In this document: in pieces, positions 1-8,870 of the stretch | How the letters are laid out: every line of letters starts with the position of its first letter | Position numbering within the stretch: the first letter of the stretch is position 1 | NCBI RefSeq assembly: GCF_030817175.1 | Contig: NZ_JAUSYY010000001.1 | Span: forward strand, 868,001-932,000 | Direction of reading: 5' to 3' | Origin: Agromyces ramosus | GTDB lineage: Bacteria; Actinomycetota; Actinomycetes; Actinomycetales; Microbacteriaceae | Length of the DNA: 64,000 nucleotides | Notes under the pieces: model-generated | What the model was told of the DNA's origin: nothing | Seen by the model: the letters and a program-made list of their open reading frames with translations, nothing else | Databases searched by the model: none | Position numbers and translations under genes: made by a program

Positions 1-367
1 AGGGTGAGCCGAACGAGGGCCGCAACTCGGCGATGCCGCTCGACTCGGGGGCCTTGCCGGCGCCGACCAGCTGCACGCCGTCGTAGACCCGACCGGTGTT
101 GTTCACCGCCGCCTCGAGCGATTCGACGAAGTCGGCAGCGAGACGCACGTTCTTCAGCGCCGAGACGGCGTACTCGTCGTAGCCCTGCCCGTCGGTGCCC
201 TCGCCCTGCGCGAACACTCGCGCGGCCTCGTCGTCGCCCGCCATGTACGTCGTGCCGCGCAGCGAGCTCTCGCAGCTCTCGGCAGCGGCGCGCAGCCTGG
301 TCGCGAGTCCCCCGAGGGAGCTCGCATCGAGTGCGAGCTGGGAAGCATTCAGTTGCACCGTGGTCAT
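1..367 (-). CDS. WXG100-like type VII secretion substrate (3' end outside window)
   Basis: The minus-strand frame opens at ATG 367 and stays open to the window edge (122 codons). The protein begins MTTVQLNASQLALDASS and is a helical, Ala/Ser-rich sequence with the size and spacing of an ESAT-6/WXG100 N-terminal module. The usual W-x-G turn is absent; a Tyr-Met-Ala-Gly stretch sits at residues 41-44. It starts 11 bases after the stop of the preceding WXG100 gene and a GAGG lies about 10 bases upstream, so it is probably the next gene of the same operon. Because the C-terminus lies outside the window, it could be a short partner protein or the targeting module of a larger secreted toxin. Confidence 0.6.
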   Translation of the reverse strand, partial: MTTVQLNASQLALDASSLGGLATRLRAAAESCESSLRGTTYMAGDDEAARVFAQGEGTDGQGYDEYAVSALKNVRLAADFVESLEAAVNNTGRVYDGVQLVGAGKAPESSGIAELRPSFGSP

Positions 368-378
368 GATCGTCTGCC

Positions 379-693
379 TCAGCTGCCCGGGATACTCGAC
401 TTGAGCGAGTTCCACATCGTGTCAAGATTCGTGATCGCGGTGTCGTACGCGGCCTGCACGACCTTCGCCTGCGCCTCGAGCTGCGTCGCCGAGGTGTGCA
501 TCGCCGACGCCGACGCCGCCCACGCCTCGAAGTTGCCGAGGAACGCGCCCATCGCCGGGCCCTGCCACTCGTTCGGCAGCATGTATGCGAAGACGCTCGC
601 GCCCTGTCGCAACGCGTCGCAATAGTTCTTCAGCTCACCCATCGCGGCGACCAGCTGCGCCAGCTCCGCGACATCCGCCTGCTGCTCAGGCAT
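379..693 (-). CDS. WXG100 family protein (ESX substrate)
   Basis: This 104-residue protein matches the WXG100 family in length and in its W43-Q44-G45 turn between two helices. Such proteins form helical-hairpin dimers that are exported by the EccC ATPase of type VII secretion systems. The start at ATG 693 (MPEQQADVAEL) was chosen over longer in-frame openings because it gives the canonical family length and overlaps the stop of the upstream WXG gene by 8 bases, which suggests translational coupling. The two coupled products are plausible heterodimer partners. A single cysteine (C25) lies in helix 1. Confidence 0.82.
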   Translation of the reverse strand: MPEQQADVAELAQLVAAMGELKNYCDALRQGASVFAYMLPNEWQGPAMGAFLGNFEAWAASASAMHTSATQLEAQAKVVQAAYDTAITNLDTMWNSLKSSIPGS

Positions 694-1351
694 CTTGCAC
701 CCCGCTCTGCGTCGCAGCCGACTCGGCCGAGTTCTCGGAATCGCCCTCGGCGGACGCCGCCTCGAGGCCCGCGCCGCCTTCAGGAGCCACGAACGGTTCG
801 CCATCGGCACCCAACCGGAAGACCCCGGTGCCGATCTGGTCGTCGTCGCCATCGCCGTCGCTGTCACCGGGACCGCCACCCGTGGCCTGACCGCCGCCAC
901 GACGGCCGACCATTCCTCCGCCGAACTGCTCGACCTCGTCGTCGCCGGCATAGTCACGGCCGAAGAACTCGGCCATGTCCTCGGCCTTCTCCTCGCCGGA
1001 GGCGACGCGGGTGCTCAGTGGCGACGACGCCTTGCGTACCGCGGCGACCGTGGGAGCCGCCCCGTTGAACGAGGTCTTCACCCCGGTCTCGGTGCGGGTA
1101 TAGGTGCCGTCTGCGGCGATCAGCTTCATCTGCAACGTCGACAGCGCCTGGCGCACCATCGCCGCCTGCGTCTCGAAGTTCGCCCACTCCTCGGCGAACT
1201 TGTCGGCGTCCAGACCACGCCACGTCGTCTGCGCCATCGACGTCACCGTCGAGGACACGCCGGCGAGATTCGCGTCGAACGTCGCGATCACGGTGCCGAT
1301 GCGCCCGGCGACATCGCTGAGCGAATCTGCGCGAACCTTGAAGTAGACCAT
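686..1351 (-). CDS. WXG100-domain protein with acidic, Gly-rich C-terminal tail
   Basis: Residues 1-100 form a WXG100-like module with W44-R45-G46. Beyond it the protein continues to 221 residues with a low-complexity tail: a Gly-rich segment (about 145-160), an Asp/Gly run (GDSDGDGDDD) and an Ala/Ser/Glu-rich end. Normal WXG100 proteins stop near 100 residues, so this is an extended form. The start is ATG 1351 (MVYFKVRADS). The stop overlaps the start of the next WXG100 gene by 8 bases. The first about 100 residues are assigned with good confidence; the role of the acidic tail is unknown. Confidence 0.75.
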   Translation of the reverse strand: MVYFKVRADSLSDVAGRIGTVIATFDANLAGVSSTVTSMAQTTWRGLDADKFAEEWANFETQAAMVRQALSTLQMKLIAADGTYTRTETGVKTSFNGAAPTVAAVRKASSPLSTRVASGEEKAEDMAEFFGRDYAGDDEVEQFGGGMVGRRGGGQATGGGPGDSDGDGDDDQIGTGVFRLGADGEPFVAPEGGAGLEAASAEGDSENSAESAATQSGVQDA

Positions 1352-1430
1352 GCCAGTCCCCTAGAACCGTCGAGAAGCAATCAGGCGAAGAGAGATGCCG
1401 ACGCACACCGTGCGCCGGCATCCGCACGGA

Positions 1431-1724
1431 TCAACCGTTGAACGTGCCCGCGATCGCGTTCTCGCTGTCTTCGTACGACAGCGCCGCCTGGTTCAGCAGG
1501 TCGCTGATGCCCTGCAGGGACTCCTTCAGCTGGAGACCGGCCTGGTCCCACTGGGAGTACAGCTCGTTGAAGCTCTGCGACGCCGTGCCGCTCCAGTCGC
1601 CCGAGATCAGCCCCTCGACGAGGGACTTCAGGTTCGACAACTGCGACTCGATGGACTGCGAGCCGCTCGAGAGCTGGCCTGCGACGCCCGCAAGCGAGTC
1701 CGAAGTAACGCGGATTTCCGCCAT
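1431..1724 (-). CDS. ESAT-6-like WXG100 protein
   Basis: This 97-residue protein is the most canonical WXG100 member here, with W44-S45-G46 and two amphipathic helices. Its length equals that of EsxA-type proteins. A GGAGG ribosome-binding site lies five bases before ATG 1724. It sits between the membrane protein at 1871 and the tailed WXG protein at 1351, all on the same strand. By family it should be an exported substrate, or co-substrate, of the EccC-type ATPase encoded upstream. It lacks an obvious C-terminal YxxxD/E export motif; the last residues are ENAIAGTFNG. Confidence 0.85.
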   Translation of the reverse strand: MAEIRVTSDSLAGVAGQLSSGSQSIESQLSNLKSLVEGLISGDWSGTASQSFNELYSQWDQAGLQLKESLQGISDLLNQAALSYEDSENAIAGTFNG

Positions 1725-1870
1725 GATTTCCTCCGTGGATCAACTGGGAACAACCGGATGCCGTGCCAGCTCCGCGACATCCGCGATGCCTCCGGCTCAC
1801 CCGACTCCCTGAACGCTACCCGATGAGGGGAAATGAGCACATGGGGATCGCTCCCCATGCGCGACGCTGC

Positions 1871-2593
1871 TCAGACCGAGGCGCCGTCGTCGTAGCGAAC
1901 CGCGACGCCACGCGCAGCGGCAACCGTCTCGACGGCGCGGAAGGCGTCGTGGAACGCCGTCACCGGCAGGGCGGCGCCGAACGGCAGCCGGAGCACCGCA
2001 CGCCCGCCTTCGTCGCGAACCATTCCGGATGCCGCGCCCGAACGCTCAGCTGCACGGGCACGGGCCGCGTCGTGCAGCGTCACGAGCACGTCCATCTCGC
2101 TCTTGCCGCCTCGCATGCGCAAGTGGAAGCCGAGGACGCGGCCGTATGCCCCGGGCGTGCCGCGGAACACCCCGTCACCGGAACGGCGGTCGCGGAACTC
2201 GATCTCGCGAATCTCCGTCCAGTCGACAGGTCCGAACGCGCCGAGCCCGACCCGCTGCCCGTCGACGGCGAGCACGACCCCGTCGTCGCCAACTGCCTGA
2301 CGGAGATTGCGCCGCCACCGGTTCACCGCCGCAACCATCGCGACCAGCACCGCCAAGCCGAACAGGATGAAGAAGATCGCCGGCAGGGAGGTGTTGGAGT
2401 CGGGTTCGCGGCCACCCGAGATCGACGAGACCAGACCCCACGTGCCGAGCGCGACGATCGCACCTCCGACAATGATGCCGAGGGTCAGCGCCTGCCCCTG
2501 CGCCCGGCTCGCGACCCCTGCCCGTTCGGTCGGCACCCGGAAGTCGGACGCTCCGGATGCCACCGGTGGATGCTCACTCGCCATGCCTGCCAT
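1871..2593 (-). CDS. two-helix membrane protein in T7SS operon, function unknown
   Basis: The 240-residue product has two hydrophobic helices (about residues 37-57 and 69-90) followed by a roughly 150-residue soluble domain rich in beta-strand-like segments. I do not recognise a named family; the soluble part has a general resemblance to small bacterial PH-like membrane-attached domains. It starts 16 bases after the FHA-protein stop and precedes the ESAT-6-like gene, so it is probably co-transcribed with the secretion genes and may be a membrane component. ATG 2593 is used; ATG 2584, three codons later, is an equally possible start. Confidence 0.65.
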   Translation of the reverse strand: MAGMASEHPPVASGASDFRVPTERAGVASRAQGQALTLGIIVGGAIVALGTWGLVSSISGGREPDSNTSLPAIFFILFGLAVLVAMVAAVNRWRRNLRQAVGDDGVVLAVDGQRVGLGAFGPVDWTEIREIEFRDRRSGDGVFRGTPGAYGRVLGFHLRMRGGKSEMDVLVTLHDAARARAAERSGAASGMVRDEGGRAVLRLPFGAALPVTAFHDAFRAVETVAAARGVAVRYDDGASV

Positions 2594-2608
2594 CTTTCCA
2601 GACCCTCG

Positions 2609-3226
2609 CTAGACGGCCGGGCGGAGCTCGAAGCTGAGGTCGCCGACCCACACTCGATCGCCCGGCACGACCTCGACGGGAGCACCGGCGCCCTGCAGGG
2701 GAATCTGCTGCCCGGCGCGCTCGATGCTCGAGCCGTTGCTGGAACCCGCGTCGGCCACGGTCATGCGACCGGCCTCGAGGGCGAAGTAGAGGTGCACCCG
2801 CGACACCGACCGCGTGTCGTCGAGCAACTCGATCGCCTGCGCGCCCGTGGCGGCGGCGGTCTGGCCGGGCTTGCGGCCGATGACCGCCGTGCCGCTGACG
2901 ACGACGCGCTGGCCGGTCGAGAACGAGAGCTCGACCTTCGAGAGCGCCACACCTCGGACCTCGGCGGATGCGGCGGACGTCGGCTTCTGCTCGCTCGCCT
3001 GGGCCTGCTGCCACGGCAGCAGCGACGGCAGCGGCACCGGCTCGATCGGACCCCGCGAGGTCGCTGCAGACGCGCCACCGGCGGGCCGCTGCGGAGCCGG
3101 GCCACCCGAGTACGGCGCCGGCGGACGACTCGACGACGACTGCGGAACGAGCTGCCCGCACGAGGTGCAGAACATGCTGTTCGGCTGCAGTGTGGCATCG
3201 CAATACGCGCAGCGTGCAGAGACCAC
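2609..3226 (-). CDS. zinc-ribbon and FHA domain protein
   Basis: The 205-residue protein begins with a short zinc ribbon (CAYC ... CTSC, residues 6-23), continues with a Pro/Ser-rich linker, and ends with an FHA domain (about 100-205). The FHA core residues are visible: GRKPG, SRVH and GSSNGSSIE. FHA domains bind phosphothreonine and often link Ser/Thr kinases to type VII secretion. The GTG start at 3226 is preceded by AAAGGTGAT. It lies 78 bases downstream of the EccC gene on the same strand. A role in recruiting or regulating the secretion ATPase is inferred from context. Confidence 0.78.
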   Translation of the reverse strand: MVSARCAYCDATLQPNSMFCTSCGQLVPQSSSSRPPAPYSGGPAPQRPAGGASAATSRGPIEPVPLPSLLPWQQAQASEQKPTSAASAEVRGVALSKVELSFSTGQRVVVSGTAVIGRKPGQTAAATGAQAIELLDDTRSVSRVHLYFALEAGRMTVADAGSSNGSSIERAGQQIPLQGAGAPVEVVPGDRVWVGDLSFELRPAV

Positions 3227-3303
3227 GGGGCATCACCTTTCGAGTACACGGACCGCAACGGCGGCCCAGTCGAGTCTACGGTCGATGGAGGACACCGAGC
3301 CGG

Positions 3304-6300
3304 TCACTGCCTGACGTCGGGCACGCGCGCGGGCATCCACCCGCTCGGCGTCGTGAACACGCCGCCACCGGCGGGCGCCTGCCCGAGCATGAACTTGGGG
3401 ATCGGTGCACCGACGGCCTGGGTGCCGACCATGGCCGCCCCCGGCCGGAGCACGAACGCCCGCCGCGCCTTCTTCGCCTCGACGAACGGCCCGCCGAAGA
3501 GCGTCGACAACGAGTCGGTGTCGGCGGCGACGATGAACGTCGCCCGATGCTTGATGCCCGTCAGCGCGTGCTCGATGGGTGCGTTCTTGAACTGCTCCGC
3601 GTCGTCGACGACGACGGTGACGCGGCCGTCGAACGGTGCGAGGATCTCGTCGAGTTGCGCCGGTTGCGTATCGGCAGCGCTGATGACCGGGATGCCGGAG
3701 CGCTCGGCGAGCTCGGTCAGCACCGAGGCGCGGGGCGAGACGACGAGCAACGGCTCCTTGCGCCAGGCGAGCTGGTGCACGATGGCCGCGAGCGTCGAGG
3801 ACCGCCCGGATCGCCGGTCGCCGGTGACGACGAAACCGCCGTCGCCGGGCCAGTCGAGCGTGAACTTCGACAGGCGGTCGCCGCCGATCGCCACGACGGG
3901 GCCGTCCTCGCCGCCGCCGTCACCCAGTGGGAGCTCGTACGCCGCGGTGAGCGCCATGTATCCGGGCAGGGGATCGACGCGGAACGGCTGGGGCAGCTCG
4001 GCGAGCTGCGGGAACTGGTCGAAGTGGTCGCGGACGTGCTCGATCGTGCGGCGCAGCGCCGTGGTCTGCGCTTCACCGCTCGTGTCGCGCACCAGCACGG
4101 CGAACTGGGCCTCCGAGCCGTTGGCGCCCCAGAGCGCGCGTCCGGCCGGCAGGTTCAGCGGGACATCCTTCGCCATGACTCCCGCGGTGCGGTAGTCGTT
4201 GATGTCGCGCATCGGAAGCACGTACTGCTCGTCGATGAACGACGAGACCTTGTCGCCCGAGATGCCACGGTCGCCCGTCATGACGACGCGCACGCCCACC
4301 GCCGGACCCTCGCGGAGCACCCGCATGAACTGCTCTCGGAACGCGACCAGCTGGTCGGGGTTCATGGTCGAGCTCATGCGCTCCCAGCCGTCGACGGCGA
4401 AGATCGCGTACGGCAATGCCGTCGTGGGGTCGGCCTGCGCGCGCTGTTCGTTGATGTGGCCCACACCGGCGCTCGAAAGGGTCGCCTGGCGAGTGGCGAG
4501 CTCCTCGAGCACGCGCTGCATCAGGCGTGGCAGCCGGTCGCCGTCGAGCTGCGTGACCACCGCGCCGCATTGCGGGGCATCGGCGAACGGCAGCAGCGCG
4601 CCGTTGCCGAAGTCGCTGATGTAGAGATGGAGGTCGGCCGGCGTGAATCGCTGTACCGTCTGTGCGAGCAGCGTCCGGAGGGCGGTGGTGCGTCCCGACA
4701 TCGACCCGCCGAGGAACAGGATGTGCGAGCCGTTCGCGACGTCCCACGTCAACGGCCGCTGGGACTGCTCGCCCGGGACGTCCTCGAGCCCGAGCAGGAG
4801 CTCGGTCGGCTTCAACGGGGTGTCGGCGAGCTTGTCGAGGGGAAGCACGGCGGGAAGCGGAAGGAGCCACGGCGACGGGTTCTTCGCGATGCCGAGGCGG
4901 TTCGTCGCCTCGGTGATGACGTCGACGACGGCCCGCAGATCGGTGTCGTCGTGATCGCGGTTCTCCTCGTGCTGGGACGACGTCTGCGGATACCTGACGG
5001 GGAAGCCGAGCGTCTCCCATTCGATCTTGGCCGCGGGCGGCAGCACCTTGACGACGCGCTGGACGCCGGGCCGGATGCCGGCCACGCGCGCGGTCTGGAA
5101 TCCGCTCGGCGCCGCGCTCGGCCCGAGCCGCACGAAGCCGCGGCCCGGTGTGGATGCGCTGATCAGCGCGGCCTCGCCCGAGCCGAGGATGTCGGAGGAG
5201 TCCGAACGGTCGGTGACGCGCAGCGCGACCCTGAGGTTGATGTTCGACTGCATCTCGGCCGTGATGACACCGGCCGGTCGCTGCGTCGCGAGCACGAGGT
5301 TGACACCGAGCGAACGACCGACCCGCGCGATGCGCACGAGGCCGTCGATGAACTCGGGGAGCTCGGTCTTGAGCTCGGCGAACTCGTCGATGACGATCAT
5401 GAGGCGCGCCAGGCCGCGCTGGGCGGCGGTCTCTGCGTCCTTCGCCCAGGCCGCGTCGACGTCTTTCGCGCCCATGTCGCGCAGCACCACCTCGCGGCGC
5501 TTGAGCTCCGCATCGAGCGAGGCGAGTGCACGCTCCGTCTCGCGTGCGTCGAGGTTCGTGACCATGCCGACGGTGTGCGGCAGCCGCTCGCAGTCGGCGA
5601 ACGCGGAGCCGCCCTTGTAGTCGACGAGCACGAAGTTCAGGGCGTCTGGCCGGTTGGCGAGCGCGAGGCTCACGACGAGGGCTTGGAGGAACTCGGACTT
5701 CCCGGAGCCGGTCGTTCCGGCGACGAGCGCGTGCGGCCCGTCGCGTGAGATGTCGAGCGCGAACTCGCCGTCGGCATTGGCTCCGACGACGACGAAGGTG
5801 TTGCGCGGCTGCTTCGCCCAGCGCTGCATGATGGGTGCCGGGTCGTCGAGGTCGATCTTCAGCAGGTCGACCATGCGCACGCTCGTCGGCAGCATCGCGT
5901 CGTCGCCGACGCCGCTCACGTGCTGGATGGAGCACAGGCTCCGAGCGATCCGTTGTGCGAGCGGCAGCGAGACCCCGTCGAGGAGCACCGTCGGGTAGTA
6001 CTCCTTCCCGGTCTCGAACCGGGCGAGGGCGGGGTCGGCGGGATCGACCACGACGACGCTCGTCGCTTCCTCCGGCAGGCGGGCCCGCTCGGAGTCGAGC
6101 GCGATCACGTGGATGCCGTGGGCGGCGCCGTGCTCGAGCAGCGGCACCATGCCCGGGAGCATCCGGTACTCCCGTGCGCCGTCGACGACCACGAGGATGT
6201 CGGAGGGACTGGCTGCCCCGCGCTGGCCGGCGGCGCGCATGCGATTCTCGAGCGTGACCGCGATCTCGCGGAGTCGCTCGCGACGGGTGTCGTCGGTGTT

Positions 6301-7644
6301 GCCCAGCATCGCCGGGACCGAGCTGCTGGCCTGCACGTGCGGGAGCCACTGGGTCCAGCCCCACTCGGCGTCGGCGTCGGCGTCGCAGATGACGATGAGC
6401 TCGGCGTCGCGCGGGGAACGCAGTGCCGCGAACGAGGTGAGCATCGCGCGAGCGAGGCTGCGCACGGCATCGGCCGGGCCCGCGATGCCGACGACGCCCT
6501 TGCCGAGGTCGGCGGCCACCGGTTGCGGCGTGACGCCGACGCTCCCCTGTGTCGTGCGATCCTTGCCGCCGCCCTCGAGGCGCACATCGAGCTCCACCTC
6601 GGTGACGCCGACGCGGATCTGGAGCGCGTCGTCATCGTTCTTGCGCCGTTCCCAGAGGCGAGCCAGCGGCCGAAGGGCGATGTCGGCGATGATCACGGGG
6701 TCGGGCATGCGATACCAGCCATCGAGCCGCTGCGCCTTCGCGAGGTCACGGATGCGACGCTCGGCCACCTTGACGTCGGCGATCCACTGCTTCTCGGTCT
6801 TCACGCCCTTCTTCTTCGCCATCTTGCGGTTCGCGATGAAGGAGCCGACGACCATGATGGGACTCGCCGCCGCCATGAGCAACATGATGGGCCGGGCGAA
6901 CACGATCGCCATCGTGACGCCGAGCACGACCGGGATGATCGCCGAGAGCCAGGGCATGGGCGACTGGTCGGGGTCTTCCGGCTTGTCGCCGGGCAGCATC
7001 ACGACCGGCTGCGCCTTGGACGGCTGGATCCGCGACGGGCGGTTGAAGCCGCGGGCACCGAGCGCATCGCGGGTGAGGTCGGCGTCGGAGCCGGGCGCCA
7101 TGCCGAGCCGGAACATGCTGTTGCCGAGCTGGAAGAGGTCGGCCGGCACGAGCGTGACCGAGCCGTCGACGGTGTCGCCGTTGACCCAGATCGGAGCCCC
7201 GGCGACGGCGGGCGCGAGTGTCGCGGAGAGCGGCGCGGGACGCCCGTCCTCGACCGGCGCGGGGACGTCGAGGCTCAGAACGGCGTGCTGCGGCGCGAGC
7301 GAGGGATCGGAGATCGCGAGGTGCGCCGTCGGAGCACTGCCGATCGTGACCGCGACCCCGAATGAGAGGGGGATGGTCTCACCGGCGAACGGGCCGCCGA
7401 CGACCTCGAGCCGGAGCGTGCCGGGCTCGGGACCGTCGTGGTCCTGCGCCGGGATCGTCGCTCCCGAGAGCAGCGCGGATTCACCGAAGGGCGTCGTGGC
7501 GGTCGAACGAGGGTCGAGCGCGGAGGGCGCGACACCCAGCGACTCGGCGACCTCGCCCACCGTGGTGGCCTCGTCGACCTTGAGCAGCCACGATGCGGGC
7601 TCTCCTTGCGCGACGGGCGCGCCGATCGTCAGCCGAACGGTCAT
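3304..7644 (-). CDS. eccC: type VII secretion ATPase, EccC/EssC-like FtsK/SpoIIIE protein
   Basis: This 1,446-residue protein has an N-terminal ubiquitin/FHA-like region (FHA about residues 80-185), two transmembrane helices (about 235-280), and three tandem FtsK/SpoIIIE-type ATPase domains. Domain 1 has an intact Walker A (GTTGSGKS, about residue 645) and Walker B (LMIVIDEFAEL). Domains 2 and 3 carry GGSMSGRTT (about 984) and GDRRSGRSS (about 1283), with Lys replaced by Arg. It is the motor that recognises and exports WXG100 substrates. ATG 7644 (MTVRLTIG) has a GAGAGG eight bases upstream; GTG 7653 is an alternative. It follows the secreted-protein gene after 16 bases. No eccB, eccD, eccE or mycP lies in the window. 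Confidence 0.9.
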   Translation of the reverse strand: MTVRLTIGAPVAQGEPASWLLKVDEATTVGEVAESLGVAPSALDPRSTATTPFGESALLSGATIPAQDHDGPEPGTLRLEVVGGPFAGETIPLSFGVAVTIGSAPTAHLAISDPSLAPQHAVLSLDVPAPVEDGRPAPLSATLAPAVAGAPIWVNGDTVDGSVTLVPADLFQLGNSMFRLGMAPGSDADLTRDALGARGFNRPSRIQPSKAQPVVMLPGDKPEDPDQSPMPWLSAIIPVVLGVTMAIVFARPIMLLMAAASPIMVVGSFIANRKMAKKKGVKTEKQWIADVKVAERRIRDLAKAQRLDGWYRMPDPVIIADIALRPLARLWERRKNDDDALQIRVGVTEVELDVRLEGGGKDRTTQGSVGVTPQPVAADLGKGVVGIAGPADAVRSLARAMLTSFAALRSPRDAELIVICDADADAEWGWTQWLPHVQASSSVPAMLGNTDDTRRERLREIAVTLENRMRAAGQRGAASPSDILVVVDGAREYRMLPGMVPLLEHGAAHGIHVIALDSERARLPEEATSVVVVDPADPALARFETGKEYYPTVLLDGVSLPLAQRIARSLCSIQHVSGVGDDAMLPTSVRMVDLLKIDLDDPAPIMQRWAKQPRNTFVVVGANADGEFALDISRDGPHALVAGTTGSGKSEFLQALVVSLALANRPDALNFVLVDYKGGSAFADCERLPHTVGMVTNLDARETERALASLDAELKRREVVLRDMGAKDVDAAWAKDAETAAQRGLARLMIVIDEFAELKTELPEFIDGLVRIARVGRSLGVNLVLATQRPAGVITAEMQSNINLRVALRVTDRSDSSDILGSGEAALISASTPGRGFVRLGPSAAPSGFQTARVAGIRPGVQRVVKVLPPAAKIEWETLGFPVRYPQTSSQHEENRDHDDTDLRAVVDVITEATNRLGIAKNPSPWLLPLPAVLPLDKLADTPLKPTELLLGLEDVPGEQSQRPLTWDVANGSHILFLGGSMSGRTTALRTLLAQTVQRFTPADLHLYISDFGNGALLPFADAPQCGAVVTQLDGDRLPRLMQRVLEELATRQATLSSAGVGHINEQRAQADPTTALPYAIFAVDGWERMSSTMNPDQLVAFREQFMRVLREGPAVGVRVVMTGDRGISGDKVSSFIDEQYVLPMRDINDYRTAGVMAKDVPLNLPAGRALWGANGSEAQFAVLVRDTSGEAQTTALRRTIEHVRDHFDQFPQLAELPQPFRVDPLPGYMALTAAYELPLGDGGGEDGPVVAIGGDRLSKFTLDWPGDGGFVVTGDRRSGRSSTLAAIVHQLAWRKEPLLVVSPRASVLTELAERSGIPVISAADTQPAQLDEILAPFDGRVTVVVDDAEQFKNAPIEHALTGIKHRATFIVAADTDSLSTLFGGPFVEAKKARRAFVLRPGAAMVGTQAVGAPIPKFMLGQAPAGGGVFTTPSGWMPARVPDVRQ

Positions 7645-7660
7645 GGTCCACACCTCTCAC

Positions 7661-8782
7661 TCAACGCGCAGCCCCCACTCCATCGAGTGTCTCGATGAGC
7701 GGGCTGAAGATCCCGTCGTCGCCGCCGGATCCGGGCTCGACCGGCACCCGGGGAACGATCATCGAAGGTACGCCATCGTCGCCACGCTGCACAGCCGAGG
7801 CGGGAACGAGCCCCGCAGGCGGCAGTTCGGACGAGTCGCCGACGAGCGTCACCGAGCCGGTCGCCTGCTCACCGTTCGCCGTGGCGACGTGGTAGCTGAA
7901 CTGGTCGACGGATGCTCCGGACGGAATGTAGATCGCCGTGCCGTCGGATGCGCAGACGACCGTGCCGTGCACGGCGGCACCGCATCCGAGGAAGTGGAGC
8001 TCACCGGCATCCATGCCGAAGACCAGTGGACGCAGGTCGACCGCCTGCTGCTCCGTGCCCTCGACCGCGGCGAAGACGCTCGTGGCGACGAGTGCGGCAA
8101 CGGGGCGGTACACCGGCACGTCGATCGTCGCATCGGGTGACCAGGCGCCGTAATCGTCGGCGAACCGCACGACGATGCCCGCGCTGCCGGAGTACGCGGC
8201 CGACGGCCGGAACACGAGGTGCGTGCCGGTCGCAGCCGCAGTGCCGGCCGACGGGGGCTCGACCGCGACGACGTCGAGTGCGCCGCCATCGGCGCAGACC
8301 GGGCACTCGATGCCGAGGTCGCTCAGCGGGAGCATCACGGTGGATCCCGCTGCAACGGGGAACCCCACCGGACCACCGGTGACCGTCGGACGCTCGGGGG
8401 GCGCGAGGGTCACGGTGTAGTGGAAGACGACCGAGGTCGCGCCGTTGGACTGCGGGACCGGGACGACGGTCGCTCCCGCCTCGGGGTCGTAGGCCGTCGC
8501 TGTGAGGGTGAGCTTCGTCGACTCGCACTCGGTGACGAGCGCCGTCGCGGCGCGCGGCACCGCGCAGTCGGAGATCTGCCAGCCCGAGCCGGGCTCGATC
8601 GTCGTGGTGCCGAGGTACGGCACGGCGACCGAGGTCAGGCCCTCGTCGGTTTGCGCGGCATCCGCTCGCGGCCCCTGTTCGACCACGGTGATGGAGGCGA
8701 TGAGCGCGCACAGCAATGAGAGGCTGCCCATCAGGGCATGGCGGCGTCTCGCTCTCGCCACTGGTCTCCCGTCGTCGCGCAC
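7661..8782 (-). CDS. secreted protein with Ig/cadherin-like repeats
   Basis: The product (about 373 residues) begins with a signal peptide: an Arg-rich n-region, a hydrophobic core (LMGSLSLLCALIAS), then an Ala-x-Ala-like site before AQTDEG. The mature part is all-beta in character, with Thr/Val-rich strands resembling tandem Big/cadherin-like domains and four to five cysteines. There is no LPxTG or C-terminal membrane anchor, so it is expected to be secreted or held at the envelope by partners. The start is uncertain: GTG 8782 has GGAG eight bases upstream, GTG 8761 and ATG 8731 are alternatives. It is the first gene of the operon that continues with eccC. Confidence 0.68.
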   Translation of the reverse strand: MRDDGRPVARARRRHALMGSLSLLCALIASITVVEQGPRADAAQTDEGLTSVAVPYLGTTTIEPGSGWQISDCAVPRAATALVTECESTKLTLTATAYDPEAGATVVPVPQSNGATSVVFHYTVTLAPPERPTVTGGPVGFPVAAGSTVMLPLSDLGIECPVCADGGALDVVAVEPPSAGTAAATGTHLVFRPSAAYSGSAGIVVRFADDYGAWSPDATIDVPVYRPVAALVATSVFAAVEGTEQQAVDLRPLVFGMDAGELHFLGCGAAVHGTVVCASDGTAIYIPSGASVDQFSYHVATANGEQATGSVTLVGDSSELPPAGLVPASAVQRGDDGVPSMIVPRVPVEPGSGGDDGIFSPLIETLDGVGAAR

Positions 8783-8870
8783 GAATCGTGCTCCGGCGTC
8801 CGGGATACCATGGTACGCGGTCGGCCGGAACGGCTGTACAGCACGGCACCGCGAAGCACGAAGGGAACCG
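8779..8870. promoter_or_regulatory. divergent promoter region with two palindromes
   Basis: This is the gap between the type VII secretion operon (minus) and the membrane-protein/lipoprotein pair (plus). It contains two perfect palindromes: GCACGA-A-TCGTGC at 8779-8791, which overlaps the GTG start at 8782, and TACCATGGTA at 8806-8815. No textbook -35/-10 pair was found. The palindromes may be operators or RNA structures; this is only a suggestion. Confidence 0.4.

Noticed and set aside
1763..5748. Plus-strand open frames of 810 and 926 codons across the T7SS region
   Set aside because: They lie opposite the FHA protein and EccC genes and show no domain; the minus-strand genes have intact motifs.
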